A stretch of 64,000 nt of DNA. Source: Streptococcus himalayensis (GTDB lineage: Bacteria > Bacillota > Bacilli > Lactobacillales > Streptococcaceae). Below, piece by piece: positions 43,047-52,229 of this stretch (position 1 is its first letter; each line of letters starts with the position of its first letter). Position numbers and translations under genes: made by a program. Under the pieces are notes generated by a model. That model was not told the origin of the DNA. It searched no databases and saw only the letters and a list, made by a program, of their open reading frames with translations. Location: positions 825,501 through 889,500 of the forward strand of contig NZ_CP016953.1 in assembly GCF_001708305.1 (NCBI RefSeq). Reading direction: 5' to 3'.

Positions 43047-45416
43047 TTAGTCTTTAGAGTGGTTGCCTTTTTTCAAGCCGAGACTTGCTAGAGCAAGTGT
43101 TGCCAGACCGAATAATCCTAAAGGAGAAGTGGAAGTACCTGTATTTGGAAGTTTTCCTTTGTCTGAGCGAGAATTCTTAGAAATGCTCGTTGCAGGCAGA
43201 CTGGTTTTGCTTTGCGGTTGAACAATCTTGCTTACAGGGAGCGTCACTTTTTGACCATTTGGTAGAGAAATTTCTTCCTTGATTTCTTTTTCAATGATTG
43301 GAGTTGTTGGTGCGAGTGGAGGAAGATTTGGTTCTTCTACTTGTATAGTCGGTTCTACATAAGTGAAGCGATACGTACCAAAACCTTCGATACTTGAAGG
43401 TTCAAGATAGCTGACATCTTCAAGATTGCTACTGAATTCTTTGGCAGAATTTGCAGTCATAAAGCGTAGATCTAGCCCTTTGATGGTATCAGCAAAGTAC
43501 CAGTTTTGATTAGCACGAGGATTGATTTCTTTTTGTGCGAGGATATAATTGATGATAGCTTGACGATTTTCCAAATTCAATAGGCGTTTGAGACTCGCGT
43601 CTTTGACACCTGGGAAGGTTCCGTTAGAGCGATAGTTGTTGGTAACAACGATAAATTCTTGATTTGGATCAATAGCTTTTCCTTGGTATTCCAAGTTGAC
43701 AATCCGATTGGCAGTCTCATGGACTATTTTTCCATTGCGATCATATTTATTTGGTTGAGTAACATCAATTCGATAGGTTACGCCATCAATGACATCAAAA
43801 TTATAAGTGCGGTATTCTGTATTGATCAAATTTTGAGGCTGCGTAGCATGTGGATCAATGGTGTTAAATTGACCGGCAGACATCTCTAGCCATTCTTTCA
43901 ATTGAGCACCTGTTACCTTTACAATTGCTGTAACATTATCGTAGAGATAGAGATCTGCCACGTTTTTAATTGCAATCGGACCGGCTGGAATATTGGTATA
44001 AGCAGTTGGATCATTTCGAGTACCTGCTTTGAAGGGAGCAGCAGCTGAAAGGAGTGGCAAATTAGCTTCTGGAGTTCCAGCGAGTTCTTGTTTTGCATAC
44101 CAAAGTTGAGCGTTATTAACGATTTGAACAGACGGATCGTCTTTCACCAAGGCAAAGTAGCTGGTAATTGGAGCAGTAGTTGTACCGACTTGTTGGCGAA
44201 CGTAGGTGACTGTTCCTTCGTGTGCTTCTTTAGCTAAATCAAGAATGGTCTTATCTGCAGCTGCTGATTTAGTATCAATCTTGCGGATTTGTCCCTTACT
44301 GGTATTGACATTCCATTTCCCAGCTGTGTAGGTTAAATTGAGGTCAATAATCCCAAGATGGTCACCGTATTTTCCTGCCATAGTGACTGGTGTTCCATTG
44401 ATTTTTCCTTCAATGCCATCGACACCCTTGTACTTCTCATAAAAACCGCTACCGTTGCCACTTGGAAATTCTGCATGGGAATGACCTGTTACCACTGCAT
44501 CAACTCCAGGCAAGCTAGCGATTTGGTAGCCGACATTTTCTTCACCATGTTCATAAATATCATCCCCGATTCCCGAGTGAGAAAGGACGAGGACAATGTC
44601 TGCTCCCGCCTTACGTAGGACAGGTATCATATCTTTTACAGCATCTACAGCGTCACGGACGATGACTTTTCCTTCTAAATTTGCCTTGTCCCAGAGCATG
44701 ATTTGCGGAGGAACAATCCCTGTTACCCCGATTTTTACTAGAGTTTTGCGACCTTCTGTATCGATAAAAGCCTTTTCTAAGATTTTATAAGGTTCATAGA
44801 TAAATTCCCCTGTCTGAGCATCTAGGACATTAGCATTGACGATGGGCATTTTTGCACTTGCAATCACTTTGTTAAGATAATCTAAACCATAGTTGAATTC
44901 ATGATTGCCTAGTGTTCCAATATCATAGCCTAGAGCATTTAAGGCGACATACATAGGATGCTCTTCGCCATTTTCAATCGGCTTAACAATAGATTTATAG
45001 GTTCCAAGAGGAGTTCCTTGGATAGTGTCTCCGTTATCTACCAAGACGGTATTTGGATTTTCCTTTTTAGCTTCCTCAATCAAGAGGGCTGTTTTGGCAA
45101 GTCCCAAGGTTTCAACAGGCTTATCTTGGTAGTAATCATAGTTGACTAGATTGGTGTGAAGGTCTGTTGTAGCTAGGATTCGAACATCAACAGTTTGTCC
45201 TTCAATTGGTTTTACATCGCTAGTATTGACATTTGTAATGGTAGGAGCGGCAGGATTGTCTATATTTGGTGCGTCTAGTGTGATTGGAGTATGTTGCCCA
45301 GCACCTATAGTGATAGGTTGTTCTTGTTCATTCGCATAAGTTAGTTGTTGCTGGGTAAATACGGCTGCAAAGGCTGTCAAAGCCAAAGTACTTTGTAACA
45401 TAAATTTTTGCTTCAT
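43047..45416 (-). CDS. Cell-wall-anchored 2',3'-cyclic-nucleotide phosphodiesterase / 3'-nucleotidase (CpdB/CdnP/SntA-like)
   Basis: A 789-residue surface enzyme. There is an N-terminal signal peptide (1-28, cleaved near LTYANE), then a metallophosphatase domain with RILATTDLHTNLVNYDYYQD, VLVDNGDTIQGTPLG, GTLGNHEFNYG, VLSHSGIGDD and VVTGHSHAEFP. A C-terminal nucleotidase domain follows (about 380-680). LPNTG at 756-760, a hydrophobic stretch and a basic tail make it a sortase substrate. Relatives CdnP (S. agalactiae) and SntA (S. suis) hydrolyse extracellular cyclic dinucleotides and dampen host sensing; that role is inferred here. Confidence 0.92.
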   Translation of the reverse strand: MKQKFMLQSTLALTAFAAVFTQQQLTYANEQEQPITIGAGQHTPITLDAPNIDNPAAPTITNVNTSDVKPIEGQTVDVRILATTDLHTNLVNYDYYQDKPVETLGLAKTALLIEEAKKENPNTVLVDNGDTIQGTPLGTYKSIVKPIENGEEHPMYVALNALGYDIGTLGNHEFNYGLDYLNKVIASAKMPIVNANVLDAQTGEFIYEPYKILEKAFIDTEGRKTLVKIGVTGIVPPQIMLWDKANLEGKVIVRDAVDAVKDMIPVLRKAGADIVLVLSHSGIGDDIYEHGEENVGYQIASLPGVDAVVTGHSHAEFPSGNGSGFYEKYKGVDGIEGKINGTPVTMAGKYGDHLGIIDLNLTYTAGKWNVNTSKGQIRKIDTKSAAADKTILDLAKEAHEGTVTYVRQQVGTTTAPITSYFALVKDDPSVQIVNNAQLWYAKQELAGTPEANLPLLSAAAPFKAGTRNDPTAYTNIPAGPIAIKNVADLYLYDNVTAIVKVTGAQLKEWLEMSAGQFNTIDPHATQPQNLINTEYRTYNFDVIDGVTYRIDVTQPNKYDRNGKIVHETANRIVNLEYQGKAIDPNQEFIVVTNNYRSNGTFPGVKDASLKRLLNLENRQAIINYILAQKEINPRANQNWYFADTIKGLDLRFMTANSAKEFSSNLEDVSYLEPSSIEGFGTYRFTYVEPTIQVEEPNLPPLAPTTPIIEKEIKEEISLPNGQKVTLPVSKIVQPQSKTSLPATSISKNSRSDKGKLPNTGTSTSPLGLFGLATLALASLGLKKGNHSKD

Positions 45417-45444
45417 AACTCTCTCCTTAAAATTAGATAATTAC

Positions 45445-45473
45445 ATTATATAAAATGAAAACGGATTTATCAA
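45445..45473 (-). promoter_or_regulatory. Promoter of the cell-wall phosphodiesterase
   Basis: On the minus strand TTGATA (45473-45468), 17 bp, TATAAT (45450-45445), 29 bp ahead of the start; a ribosome site AAGGAGAG follows. Confidence 0.7.
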
Positions 45474-45616
45474 CATTTTCTGAAAAATAAACGAAAAATA
45501 ATTCATTTTCAAGAAAATAATGTTCGTAAATTCAAGTTGTCTGAAAAATCCCAAACAAATCTTTTTGAAATTTTGTCAATTTTCAGTATAATAGGCTTAC
45601 AAGGAAGTGAGAGTAT

Positions 45617-45982
45617 ATGTATTGTGTAGTAGAGATGTATGGAGATTATGAGCCTTGGTGGTTCCTAGATGGTTGGAAAGATGACATTGTCAAAACATGG
45701 ACGTTTGACGATTATTATGTTGCACTTAAGCACTACAAGCACCATTGGGCTGATTTGGCGGAAGCCTCTCCATTTTATCGCAGTCGAAGTGATTTGATGA
45801 CAGCTTTTTGGAATCCAGAAGATGAGCGTTGGTGTGAAGAATGCGGAGAATATGTGCAGCAGTATCATTCCTTAATGCTTTTAGAAAACGATAAGGTCAT
45901 CCCCCAGAGCAAGCTTCGTCCAGGATACAATAAGCAAAATGCTTTAGAAAAACATCGAAGTTGCCAAACAAGAAATAATTAA
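45617..45982 (+). CDS. DUF1033 family protein
   Basis: A 121-residue acidic, aromatic-rich cytoplasmic protein. Features are MYCVVEMYGDYEPWWFLDGW, ALKHYKHHWADL and the double-Cys WCEECGEYVQQYHSL, which may bind metal. DUF1033 genes sit just upstream of comG/comY in many streptococci. The function is unknown. Its own promoter is TTGAAA (45565) and TATAAT (45587-45592). A terminator separates it from comGA, so it is not part of the SigX-driven operon. Confidence 0.85.
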   Translation: MYCVVEMYGDYEPWWFLDGWKDDIVKTWTFDDYYVALKHYKHHWADLAEASPFYRSRSDLMTAFWNPEDERWCEECGEYVQQYHSLMLLENDKVIPQSKLRPGYNKQNALEKHRSCQTRNN

Positions 45983-46009
45983 AAAATGTCAGTTTTGCTG
46001 GCATTTTTT
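45981..46009 (+). terminator. Terminator between DUF1033 and comGA
   Basis: AAAAAATGTCAG (45981-45992), loop TTTTG, CTGGCATTTTTT (45998-46009): 12 pairs with one G-U. It is bidirectional in form. Confidence 0.8.
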
Positions 46010-46017
46010 AATTTCCT

Positions 46018-46025
46018 TGCGAATA
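46018..46025 (+). promoter_or_regulatory. cin-box (SigX promoter) of the comG operon
   Basis: TGCGAATA at 46018-46025 differs by one base from the TACGAATA core and is preceded by a T-rich stretch (46003-46017). It lies 19 bp before comGA. SigX RNA polymerase uses such boxes for late competence genes. Confidence 0.7.
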
Positions 46026-46043
46026 GTTAGGTAAGGAGGGCGT

Positions 46044-46985
46044 ATGGTTCAAGAAATTGCACAAGAGATTATCAAGCAGGCTAGAGAAAAAGTAGCTCAG
46101 GATATTTACTTTATCCCAAAAGAGGATTGTTATGAACTCTATATGCGAATTGGCGATGAACGCCGATTGATTGGGCAATATGATTTTGAAAAATTTGCAG
46201 CAGTCATCAGCCATTTTAAGTATAGAGCGGGGATGAATGTTGGAGAAAAACGTCGCAGTCAGTTGGGCTCCTGTGATTATCCTTGTGGACAAGAGGAAGT
46301 ATCTCTACGTTTATCCACAGTTGGAGATTATCGAGGTCTAGAGAGTCTTGTGATTCGCTTGCTTCATGATAAAAAATCCCAACTTCACTTTTGGTTTGCG
46401 GATTTGAAAGAAGTGAGCAAGATTGTGAAACAACGTGGCCTCTATCTTTTTTCGGGACCGGTAGGAAGTGGGAAAACGACTTTAATGCACTATTTGGCAC
46501 AGATGCGTTTTAAAGGGCAACAGATTATGTCTATCGAAGATCCTGTGGAAATTAAGCAGGATACGATGCTCCAGCTCCAACTCAATGAAGCGATTGGCTT
46601 GACCTATGAAAATCTCATCAAGCTATCCTTACGCCATCGGCCAGACTTGCTCATCATTGGGGAAATTCGAGATGCTGAAACGGCACGGGCAGTTGTCAGA
46701 GCAAGCTTGACGGGAGCAACTGTTTTTTCAACCATTCACGCTAAGAGCATCCGTGGGGTGTATGAACGTTTGCTCGAGTTGGGTGTGAGCGAGGATGAAC
46801 TGCGGATTGTGCTACAAGGCGTATGTTATCAACGATTGATCAAGGGAGGAGGCCTAGTCGATTTTGCAAACCAACACTATCAAGAGCACCAGCCAGAAGT
46901 CTGGAATGCGCAAATTGATCAGCTTTTTGCAGCAGGACATATCAGTTTTGAACAAGCGGAAAGCGAAAAAATTATCCATCAATAA
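46044..46985 (+). CDS. comGA: Competence pilus assembly ATPase ComGA (ComYA)
   Basis: A 313-residue secretion ATPase of the PilB/GspE family that powers assembly of the competence pseudopilus. Walker A GPVGSGKTT is at 138-146, and SIEDPVEIKQDTMLQLQLNE and RHRPDLLIIGEIRDAETARA (Walker B and His boxes) follow. Length fits the short streptococcal form. GTAAGGAGG precedes the start. It is the first gene of comGA-GG, overlapping comGB by 80 bp. Confidence 0.95.
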   Translation: MVQEIAQEIIKQAREKVAQDIYFIPKEDCYELYMRIGDERRLIGQYDFEKFAAVISHFKYRAGMNVGEKRRSQLGSCDYPCGQEEVSLRLSTVGDYRGLESLVIRLLHDKKSQLHFWFADLKEVSKIVKQRGLYLFSGPVGSGKTTLMHYLAQMRFKGQQIMSIEDPVEIKQDTMLQLQLNEAIGLTYENLIKLSLRHRPDLLIIGEIRDAETARAVVRASLTGATVFSTIHAKSIRGVYERLLELGVSEDELRIVLQGVCYQRLIKGGGLVDFANQHYQEHQPEVWNAQIDQLFAAGHISFEQAESEKIIHQ

Positions 46986-47949
46986 GCAGAAAAAGGTCAT
47001 TGAACTGTTTAATAATCTCTTTTCAAGTGGTTTTCATTTGGCAGAGACGGTAAATTTTCTAGGTAGAAGTGCGTTGTTAGAGTCTGTCTATGTGGATACG
47101 ATGAGAGATGGCTTATCCACAGGTCAACCTTTTTCAAAAATTATGGGGTGTTTAGGGTTTTCAGATGCTATTGTGACCCAGCTATCCTTGGCTGAGTTTC
47201 ATGGAAATGTAACGCTGAGTATGGTCAAGATTGAAGAGTATCTGGAAAATCTTTCTAAGGTTAGAAAGAAACTGATTGAAGTGGCCACCTATCCTCTTTT
47301 GCTTTTGGGATTTTTAGTCTTGATTATGCTGGGGTTGCGGAATTATCTTTTGCCCCAGATGGACAGTAGTAATCTAGCAACTCAGATCATCAGTCATTTG
47401 CCCCAGATTTTTCTAGGGATTGTACTGTTCCTATCGCTAAGCGTACTAGCCTTTCTCGTGTATGTCCGCAAAACAGCTAAACTCAAGCTCTTTTCTTTCC
47501 TGGCTAACATTCCCATTTTGGGGCCGTACATTAGCATTTATCTAACAGCCTACTACGCTAGAGAATGGGGAAATATGATTGGACAGGGCTTGGAGCTCGG
47601 TCAGATTTTCCAGATGATGCAGGAGCAGCCCTCTAAGCTTTTTCAAGAAATTGGAGGAGATTTGGAATTGGCTCTGCAAAATGGACAGGGATTCTCTCAA
47701 AAAGTGCAGGATTATCCCTTTTTCAAAAAGGAATTAGGCCTTATTATCGAATACGGAGAAGTAAAATCCCGCTTAGGGAGAGAGTTAGAGGTCTATGCTG
47801 AAAAGACGTGGGAGGAATTTTTCACGCGGGTCAATCGAGCGATGAATTTGGTTCAGCCCTTGGTCTTTGTCTTTGTTGCCCTTATGATTGTTATGCTCTA
47901 TGCAGCGATGTTATTACCAATTTATGAAAATATGGAGGTTCAAATCTAA
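46906..47949 (+). CDS. comGB: Competence pilus membrane platform ComGB (ComYB)
   Basis: A 347-residue polytopic protein of the GspF/PilC family. There are hydrophobic segments at about 145-170, 185-210 and near the C-terminus (LVFVFVALMIVMLYAAMLLP), plus repeated GspF-type helical domains. It forms the inner-membrane platform for pseudopilus assembly. The start at 46906 (MRKLISFLQQDISVLNKRKA) lies inside comGA; an alternative start 14 codons earlier is possible. The stop overlaps the comGC start by one base. Confidence 0.92.
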   Translation: MRKLISFLQQDISVLNKRKAKKLSINKQKKVIELFNNLFSSGFHLAETVNFLGRSALLESVYVDTMRDGLSTGQPFSKIMGCLGFSDAIVTQLSLAEFHGNVTLSMVKIEEYLENLSKVRKKLIEVATYPLLLLGFLVLIMLGLRNYLLPQMDSSNLATQIISHLPQIFLGIVLFLSLSVLAFLVYVRKTAKLKLFSFLANIPILGPYISIYLTAYYAREWGNMIGQGLELGQIFQMMQEQPSKLFQEIGGDLELALQNGQGFSQKVQDYPFFKKELGLIIEYGEVKSRLGRELEVYAEKTWEEFFTRVNRAMNLVQPLVFVFVALMIVMLYAAMLLPIYENMEVQI

Positions 47950-48281
47950 TGAAAAATAGAATGAAAAAGATGAAACAAGCACAGGTAAAAGCATTTACAT
48001 TGGTAGAAATGCTCGTGGTTCTTTTGATTATTAGCGTGCTCATGCTCCTTTTTGTTCCTAATTTAACTCAGCAAAAAGACTTGGTGGCAGAAAAAGGCAA
48101 TGCAGCAGTCGTTAAGGTGGTTGAAAGTCAAGCAGAATTGTATGAGTTGAACCATCCAGGAGAAACGGCAACTCTAGGGAAATTAAAGGAACAAGGTCAA
48201 ATATCTGACAATCAAGTCAAATCTTATCAAAAAGTGATTGCTTCCGGAAAAGTTGAACAAGGTCGTGTGATTAGTGATTAA
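47949..48281 (+). CDS. comGC: Major competence pseudopilin ComGC (ComYC)
   Basis: A 110-residue prepilin. KAFTLVEMLVVLLIISVLML follows a short basic leader, with cleavage expected before F by the prepilin peptidase. The hydrophobic helix is followed by a small soluble domain. It is the main subunit of the DNA-uptake pilus. The start overlaps the comGB stop (ATGA); an internal ATG at 47958 is an alternative. No cysteines are seen. Confidence 0.93.
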   Translation: MKNRMKKMKQAQVKAFTLVEMLVVLLIISVLMLLFVPNLTQQKDLVAEKGNAAVVKVVESQAELYELNHPGETATLGKLKEQGQISDNQVKSYQKVIASGKVEQGRVISD

Positions 48282-48669
48282 AGGATTTACCATGTTAGAA
48301 AGTTTACTCACCCTCTTCATTACTAGTTTTGTACTCTTACTGTTATCAAACTCGGTGCATGCCTCGTTTGAAAAGGTACAGAATCAGATTTTCTTCTTAG
48401 AATTTGAGAATTTCTACCGCGAAAGTCAGCAGTTAAGTGCTTCCTCGCAGGAAAAACTGGATGTAACGATTGAGCAAGGGAGAATTTCAAATGGCTACCG
48501 TCAGCTAGCTATTCCAAGTTCGGTGCAGGCTCCAGATTACCAAGTTTTGCATTTTGACCGAGCGGGTGGGAATTCTTCGCTGAGCAAGATTGTTTTTCAA
48601 ACGAAGGATGAAACAGTTAGTTATCAATTATATATCGGCAATGGAAAAATTAAGAAAACAAGCAGTTGA
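48274..48669 (+). CDS. comGD: Minor pseudopilin ComGD (ComYD)
   Basis: A 131-residue prepilin-like protein with MIKGFTMLESLLTLFITSFV at the N-terminus, the type IV prepilin motif. The GTG start at 48274 overlaps the comGC end by 8 bp. Minor pilins prime assembly. The rest is a beta-rich domain of low similarity even within streptococci. Confidence 0.88.
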   Translation: MIKGFTMLESLLTLFITSFVLLLLSNSVHASFEKVQNQIFFLEFENFYRESQQLSASSQEKLDVTIEQGRISNGYRQLAIPSSVQAPDYQVLHFDRAGGNSSLSKIVFQTKDETVSYQLYIGNGKIKKTSS

Positions 48670-48931
48670 GGGGAGCATTTTATTGGAGGCTCTCCTTGCC
48701 TTTAGTGTCTTTGCGTTTATTGCAACATTTTTGCTGGGGCATATCCATGATTCTAGAAAGGAACAAGCCCAGCAATTAGCAGCAGAAGAAGTCCTACGTG
48801 CAGCAAAAATGGCCTTACAGACAGATAAAAGTGATTTGACAGTGAATGAGGTGGATATCCATGTGGAAAAATCAGCCCAGCTTCTTGTCGTCTATCATGG
48901 AAAGGAGGAAATCATCCGTGTGGAAAAATAA
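48641..48931 (+). CDS. comGE: Minor pseudopilin ComGE (ComYE)
   Basis: A 96-residue protein starting [20 protein letters not shown], with a hydrophobic helix (about 12-32) of prepilin type followed by a charged domain. The start overlaps comGD by 29 bp. Position and size identify it, since sequence is weakly conserved. Confidence 0.82.
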   Translation: MEKLRKQAVEGSILLEALLAFSVFAFIATFLLGHIHDSRKEQAQQLAAEEVLRAAKMALQTDKSDLTVNEVDIHVEKSAQLLVVYHGKEEIIRVEK

Positions 48932-49355
48932 GAAGTTACGAGCTTTCACGCTCCTAGAAGCTTTGGTTTCCCTTCTAGTTATCAGCGGTAGTGTCCTCCT
49001 TTTTCAGTCCATGGCCCAACTCCTTGCGTCTGAAGTTCAGGCACAGAAAAATAATGACATCAAGGAATGGTTGCTTTTTGCGGATCAGTTAGATGCTGAA
49101 CTCAGCCGAAGTCAGTTTGACAAGGTTGAAAATGGTAAACTATATGTAACCCAAGGTGGCAAAGGGATTGCTTTTGGCAAGTCTAATAAGGATGATTTTC
49201 GCAAGACAGATTCGAGTGGCCGTGGCTATCAACCGATGCTTTATGGTCTGAAAGAGGCACAAATTACGAAGGAAGAGTCATTGATTCATATCCATCTGCA
49301 ATTTGAAAAAGGACTGGAAAGGGAGTATGTGTATCGTGTGGAAGAAAAAGGTTAA
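48918..49355 (+). CDS. comGF: Minor pseudopilin ComGF (ComYF)
   Basis: A 145-residue prepilin-like protein with [20 protein letters not shown] at the N-terminus. The GTG start at 48918 is chosen for the perfect AAAGGAGG at 48901; it overlaps comGE by 14 bp. The soluble domain includes [20 protein letters not shown] and [15 protein letters not shown] typical of ComGF. Confidence 0.87.
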   Translation: MWKNKKLRAFTLLEALVSLLVISGSVLLFQSMAQLLASEVQAQKNNDIKEWLLFADQLDAELSRSQFDKVENGKLYVTQGGKGIAFGKSNKDDFRKTDSSGRGYQPMLYGLKEAQITKEESLIHIHLQFEKGLEREYVYRVEEKG

Positions 49356-49791
49356 GGCAGGCGTTCTTCTTTATGCACTCTTTATGGCAGCTGTTTTTAG
49401 CTTAGTTTTGCAATTTTACCTCAATCGTGAAGTGGCAAGCCGGCACCATTTTCTGCTCAGTCATGAGCGAACAAAAGCGTATGCCATGGCTGTTTTAGCA
49501 AAAGATGAGGGAAAAGAACATACAGGTCATCTCCAGTTTAAGGATGGACAAGCGAGCTATCAAAAGGAAAAGGACAAGATGAGTGTGACAAGCCAGCTGG
49601 CTTCAGGTCGTCGCTATCAGTTTTCTTTTGCTCAAAAAGAAAAAGAAGAGCAAGAAAAGAAAGACAAGAAAAATCCCTCAGACAAAAAAGAGCAGACAAA
49701 GACTTCTGAGAACGAAGATGTAGACCGTGAACATGAACAGCAGGTTAAGGAAAGTGAGCCATCTCCCTCTCGTAGCCCGAGGTCAGAATAG
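49336..49791 (+). CDS. comGG: ComGG-like minor pilus protein (ComYG)
   Basis: A 151-residue protein with an N-terminal hydrophobic segment ([20 protein letters not shown]) and a very long Lys/Glu-rich C-terminal tail ([20 protein letters not shown] then [15 protein letters not shown]). The GTG at 49336 gives the MWKKK-type start seen in pneumococcal CglG; the ATG at 49327 is possible. It overlaps comGF by 20 bp. The charged tail is likely disordered. Confidence 0.82.
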   Translation: MWKKKVKAGVLLYALFMAAVFSLVLQFYLNREVASRHHFLLSHERTKAYAMAVLAKDEGKEHTGHLQFKDGQASYQKEKDKMSVTSQLASGRRYQFSFAQKEKEEQEKKDKKNPSDKKEQTKTSENEDVDREHEQQVKESEPSPSRSPRSE

Positions 49792-49834
49792 CCAAATCAA
49801 TTGATTTTTGATATGATAGGGAGCGGAGGAAACT

Positions 49835-50782
49835 ATGAATTTTGAAACTATTGAGCAGGCCTATTACCTGCTACTAGAAAATGTCCAAACCTTGCAAACA
49901 ACCCTATCAACTAGCTTTTATGATGCTTTTGTGGAGCAAAATGGGATTTACTTGGATGGTGAGACGGATGTCGAAAGTGTGAAAAGAAATAACCAACTCC
50001 TGAAAAATCTAAACTTGAATAAGGAAGAATGGCGCAGAGCTTTTCAATTTCTCTTGATGAAAGCCGCACAGACGGAACCCTTACAGGCCAATCACCAGTT
50101 TACGCCAGATTCCATTGGTCTACTGTTAAGCTTTTTAGTAGATAGTCTAGTGCCTTCTCAGCAAGTCGATGTACTTGAAATTGGGAGTGGTCTGGGCAAT
50201 CTAACTCAAACTCTGCTCAATCACAGCCAGAAAACTCTCAATTACCTAGGGATGGAAGTGGATGATTTACTAATTGATTTGTCCGCTAGTATGGCAGAAG
50301 TGATGAAAGCAGAAGTGAGCTTTGTGCAAGGGGATGCTGTTCGCCCCCAAGTCCTAAAAGAAAGTGACCTTATCCTTAGTGATTTGCCTGTTGGATTTTA
50401 CCCAGATGATCAGATTGCGAATCGCTACCAGGTCGCAGCTCAAGAGGAGCATACCTATGCCCATCATTTGCTGATGGAGCAATCTCTCAAATACCTTAAA
50501 AGAGATGGTTATGCCTTCTTTTTAGCACCGAATAACTTGTTGACTAGTCCGCAAAGTCATCTGCTCAAGGCTTGGTTACAGCAAGAAGCCCAAGTTTTAG
50601 CGATGATTAGCCTACCAGAAAGCCTTTTTGGTCACAGTCAGCATGCGAAAAGCATTTTTATTCTACAAAAACAGCATGAAGCTATCGAGAACCCGTTTGT
50701 TTATCCATTAACAGATTTACAAAATCGAGAAGAAATGATGCAATTTAGAGAAAATTTTCAAAAATGGGTTCAAAGAAAGTGA
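49835..50782 (+). CDS. Class I SAM-dependent methyltransferase (YtxK-like)
   Basis: A 315-residue protein. The N-terminal helical part is followed by a Rossmann methyltransferase core with DVLEIGSGLGNLTQTLLNH (SAM site), MEVDDLLIDL and the LILSDLPVGFYPDD catalytic-type motif, resembling N6-adenine methyltransferases. This gene regularly follows comG in streptococci and bacilli (YtxK). Its substrate is unknown. GGAGCGGAGG gives a good ribosome site. It could share the comG transcript. Confidence 0.85.
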   Translation: MNFETIEQAYYLLLENVQTLQTTLSTSFYDAFVEQNGIYLDGETDVESVKRNNQLLKNLNLNKEEWRRAFQFLLMKAAQTEPLQANHQFTPDSIGLLLSFLVDSLVPSQQVDVLEIGSGLGNLTQTLLNHSQKTLNYLGMEVDDLLIDLSASMAEVMKAEVSFVQGDAVRPQVLKESDLILSDLPVGFYPDDQIANRYQVAAQEEHTYAHHLLMEQSLKYLKRDGYAFFLAPNNLLTSPQSHLLKAWLQQEAQVLAMISLPESLFGHSQHAKSIFILQKQHEAIENPFVYPLTDLQNREEMMQFRENFQKWVQRK

Positions 50783-50801
50783 AATTTAAGCAAAATTTTG
50801 A

Positions 50802-50824
50802 TATACTATATGAAAACGCTTAAT
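50802..50824 (+). promoter_or_regulatory. ackA promoter and cre site
   Basis: TATACT at 50802-50807 is the -10. TGAAAACGCTTAAT at 50811-50824 matches 13 of 14 cre positions and overlaps the predicted start site, so CcpA binding here would repress rather than activate. Confidence 0.6.
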
Positions 50825-50840
50825 ACCAAAGGGGAACATT

Positions 50841-52031
50841 ATGTCAAAAACAATTGCAATCAATGCTGGAAGTTCAAGTTTGAAATGGCAACTCTATGCT
50901 ATGCCAGAAGAAACAGTCCTTGCAAAAGGATTGATTGAGCGTATTGGTTTGCCAGATTCTATTTCAACTGTAAAATTTGATGGTCGTGCTGAGAAGCAGG
51001 TGTTGGACATCGCTAATCATACACAAGCGGTAAAAATTTTATTGGATGATTTGATTCGTTTTGAAATTATTACAGCCTATGACGAAATCACAGGTGTTGG
51101 GCACCGTGTGGTTGCAGGTGGAGAATTCTTCAAAGAATCAACCGTAGTCGATGATGAAGTTCTGCAAAAAATTGAGGACTTGAAGCTTCTGGCTCCACTT
51201 CACAATGGAGCAAATGCAGATGGTATTCGTGCTTTCAAAGAATTGCTTCCTGATATTACTAGTGTAGCGGTCTTTGATACCTCTTTCCATACGACGATGC
51301 CGGAGAAAGCGTATCGTTATCCATTACCAACCAAGTATTACACAGAAAATCAAGTTCGTAAATATGGTGCCCACGGAACTAGCCATCAATATGTAGCTCA
51401 AGAAGCTGCTAAACATCTTGGTCGCCCAGTAGAAGAGTTGAAGATTATCACTGCCCATATCGGAAATGGTGGTTCGATTACAGCTGTGAATGGTGGACAA
51501 TCTGTGGATACCTCTATGGGATTCACCCCGCTTGCAGGTCTTATGATGGGAACGCGGACAGGGGATATTGATGCGGCGATTATCCCGTACTTAATGGAGC
51601 ATACAGACGATTTGAAAACACCAGCTGATATTAGCCGTGTCTTGAATCGTGAATCTGGTCTCTTGGGGATATCTGGTCAATCTAGTGACATGCGAGATAT
51701 TGAAAGTGCTATGCAGGCTGGGAACAAGGATGCGACACTTGCTTTTGATATGTTCGTAGATCGTATTCAAAAATATATCGGTCAGTACTTTGCTGTGTTA
51801 AATGGAGCAGATGCCATTGTCTTTACAGCAGGCATTGGGGAAAACTCAGACCTTGTTCGTGCGGCTGTAATTGAAGGCTTGTCTTGGTTTGGTTGTGACA
51901 TCTTACCAGAAAAAAATGTTCGAGGAGCAGAAGGTGTAATTTCAAGTTCCGATGCGAAGGTAAAAGTCCTAGTTATCCCAACAGACGAAGAGTTGGTGAT
52001 TGCACGTGATGTCGAACGTTTGAAAAAATAA
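50841..52031 (+). CDS. ackA: Acetate kinase
   Basis: A 396-residue cytoplasmic enzyme making ATP and acetate from acetyl phosphate. [69 protein letters not shown] and [11 protein letters not shown] are the ASKHA-fold signatures. Length is standard. AAAGGGGAA precedes the start. It is placed right after the comG/YtxK cluster as in many streptococci. Confidence 0.97.
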   Translation: MSKTIAINAGSSSLKWQLYAMPEETVLAKGLIERIGLPDSISTVKFDGRAEKQVLDIANHTQAVKILLDDLIRFEIITAYDEITGVGHRVVAGGEFFKESTVVDDEVLQKIEDLKLLAPLHNGANADGIRAFKELLPDITSVAVFDTSFHTTMPEKAYRYPLPTKYYTENQVRKYGAHGTSHQYVAQEAAKHLGRPVEELKIITAHIGNGGSITAVNGGQSVDTSMGFTPLAGLMMGTRTGDIDAAIIPYLMEHTDDLKTPADISRVLNRESGLLGISGQSSDMRDIESAMQAGNKDATLAFDMFVDRIQKYIGQYFAVLNGADAIVFTAGIGENSDLVRAAVIEGLSWFGCDILPEKNVRGAEGVISSSDAKVKVLVIPTDEELVIARDVERLKK

Positions 52032-52038
52032 AAAAACA

Positions 52039-52075
52039 AAAAATAGGTTGGAAGTTTCTAACCTATTTTTATTTT
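52039..52075 (+). terminator. ackA terminator
   Basis: AAATAGGTT (52041-52049) pairs with AACCTATTT (52060-52068) around GGAAGTTTCT, then TTATTTT. Confidence 0.75.
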
Positions 52076-52084
52076 CAATTAAAT

Positions 52085-52177
52085 CTAGAGTATTAAGGCT
52101 AATGCAATATTTGAGAGCATACTAAATAGAACATCGAATAGGATATGAAAACGGATAGGTCTAATGAATTGTTTCAT
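52085..52177 (-). CDS. 30-residue hydrophobic, basic small peptide (candidate)
   Basis: On the minus strand an ATG at 52177 with AGGAGAA (52190-52184) six bases upstream opens a 30-codon frame ending at 52085. The peptide starts MKQFIRPIRFHILFDVLFSM and ends LSNIALALIL: a basic N-terminus and one membrane-length hydrophobic stretch. It is unlike the known Fst toxins or SHP pheromones I can recall. It sits alone between ackA and recD2. Function is unknown; a small membrane protein, signalling peptide or toxin are all possible. Confidence 0.45.
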   Translation of the reverse strand: MKQFIRPIRFHILFDVLFSMLSNIALALIL

Positions 52178-52229
52178 AATGTATTCTCCTAATCGTTAGC
52201 TAAGCTAGTGACTAACTCTTGACATTCCT

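Noticed and set aside
49303..49335. Earlier ATG start of comGG
   Set aside because: The GTG at 49336 gives the MWKKK start seen in pneumococcal CglG.
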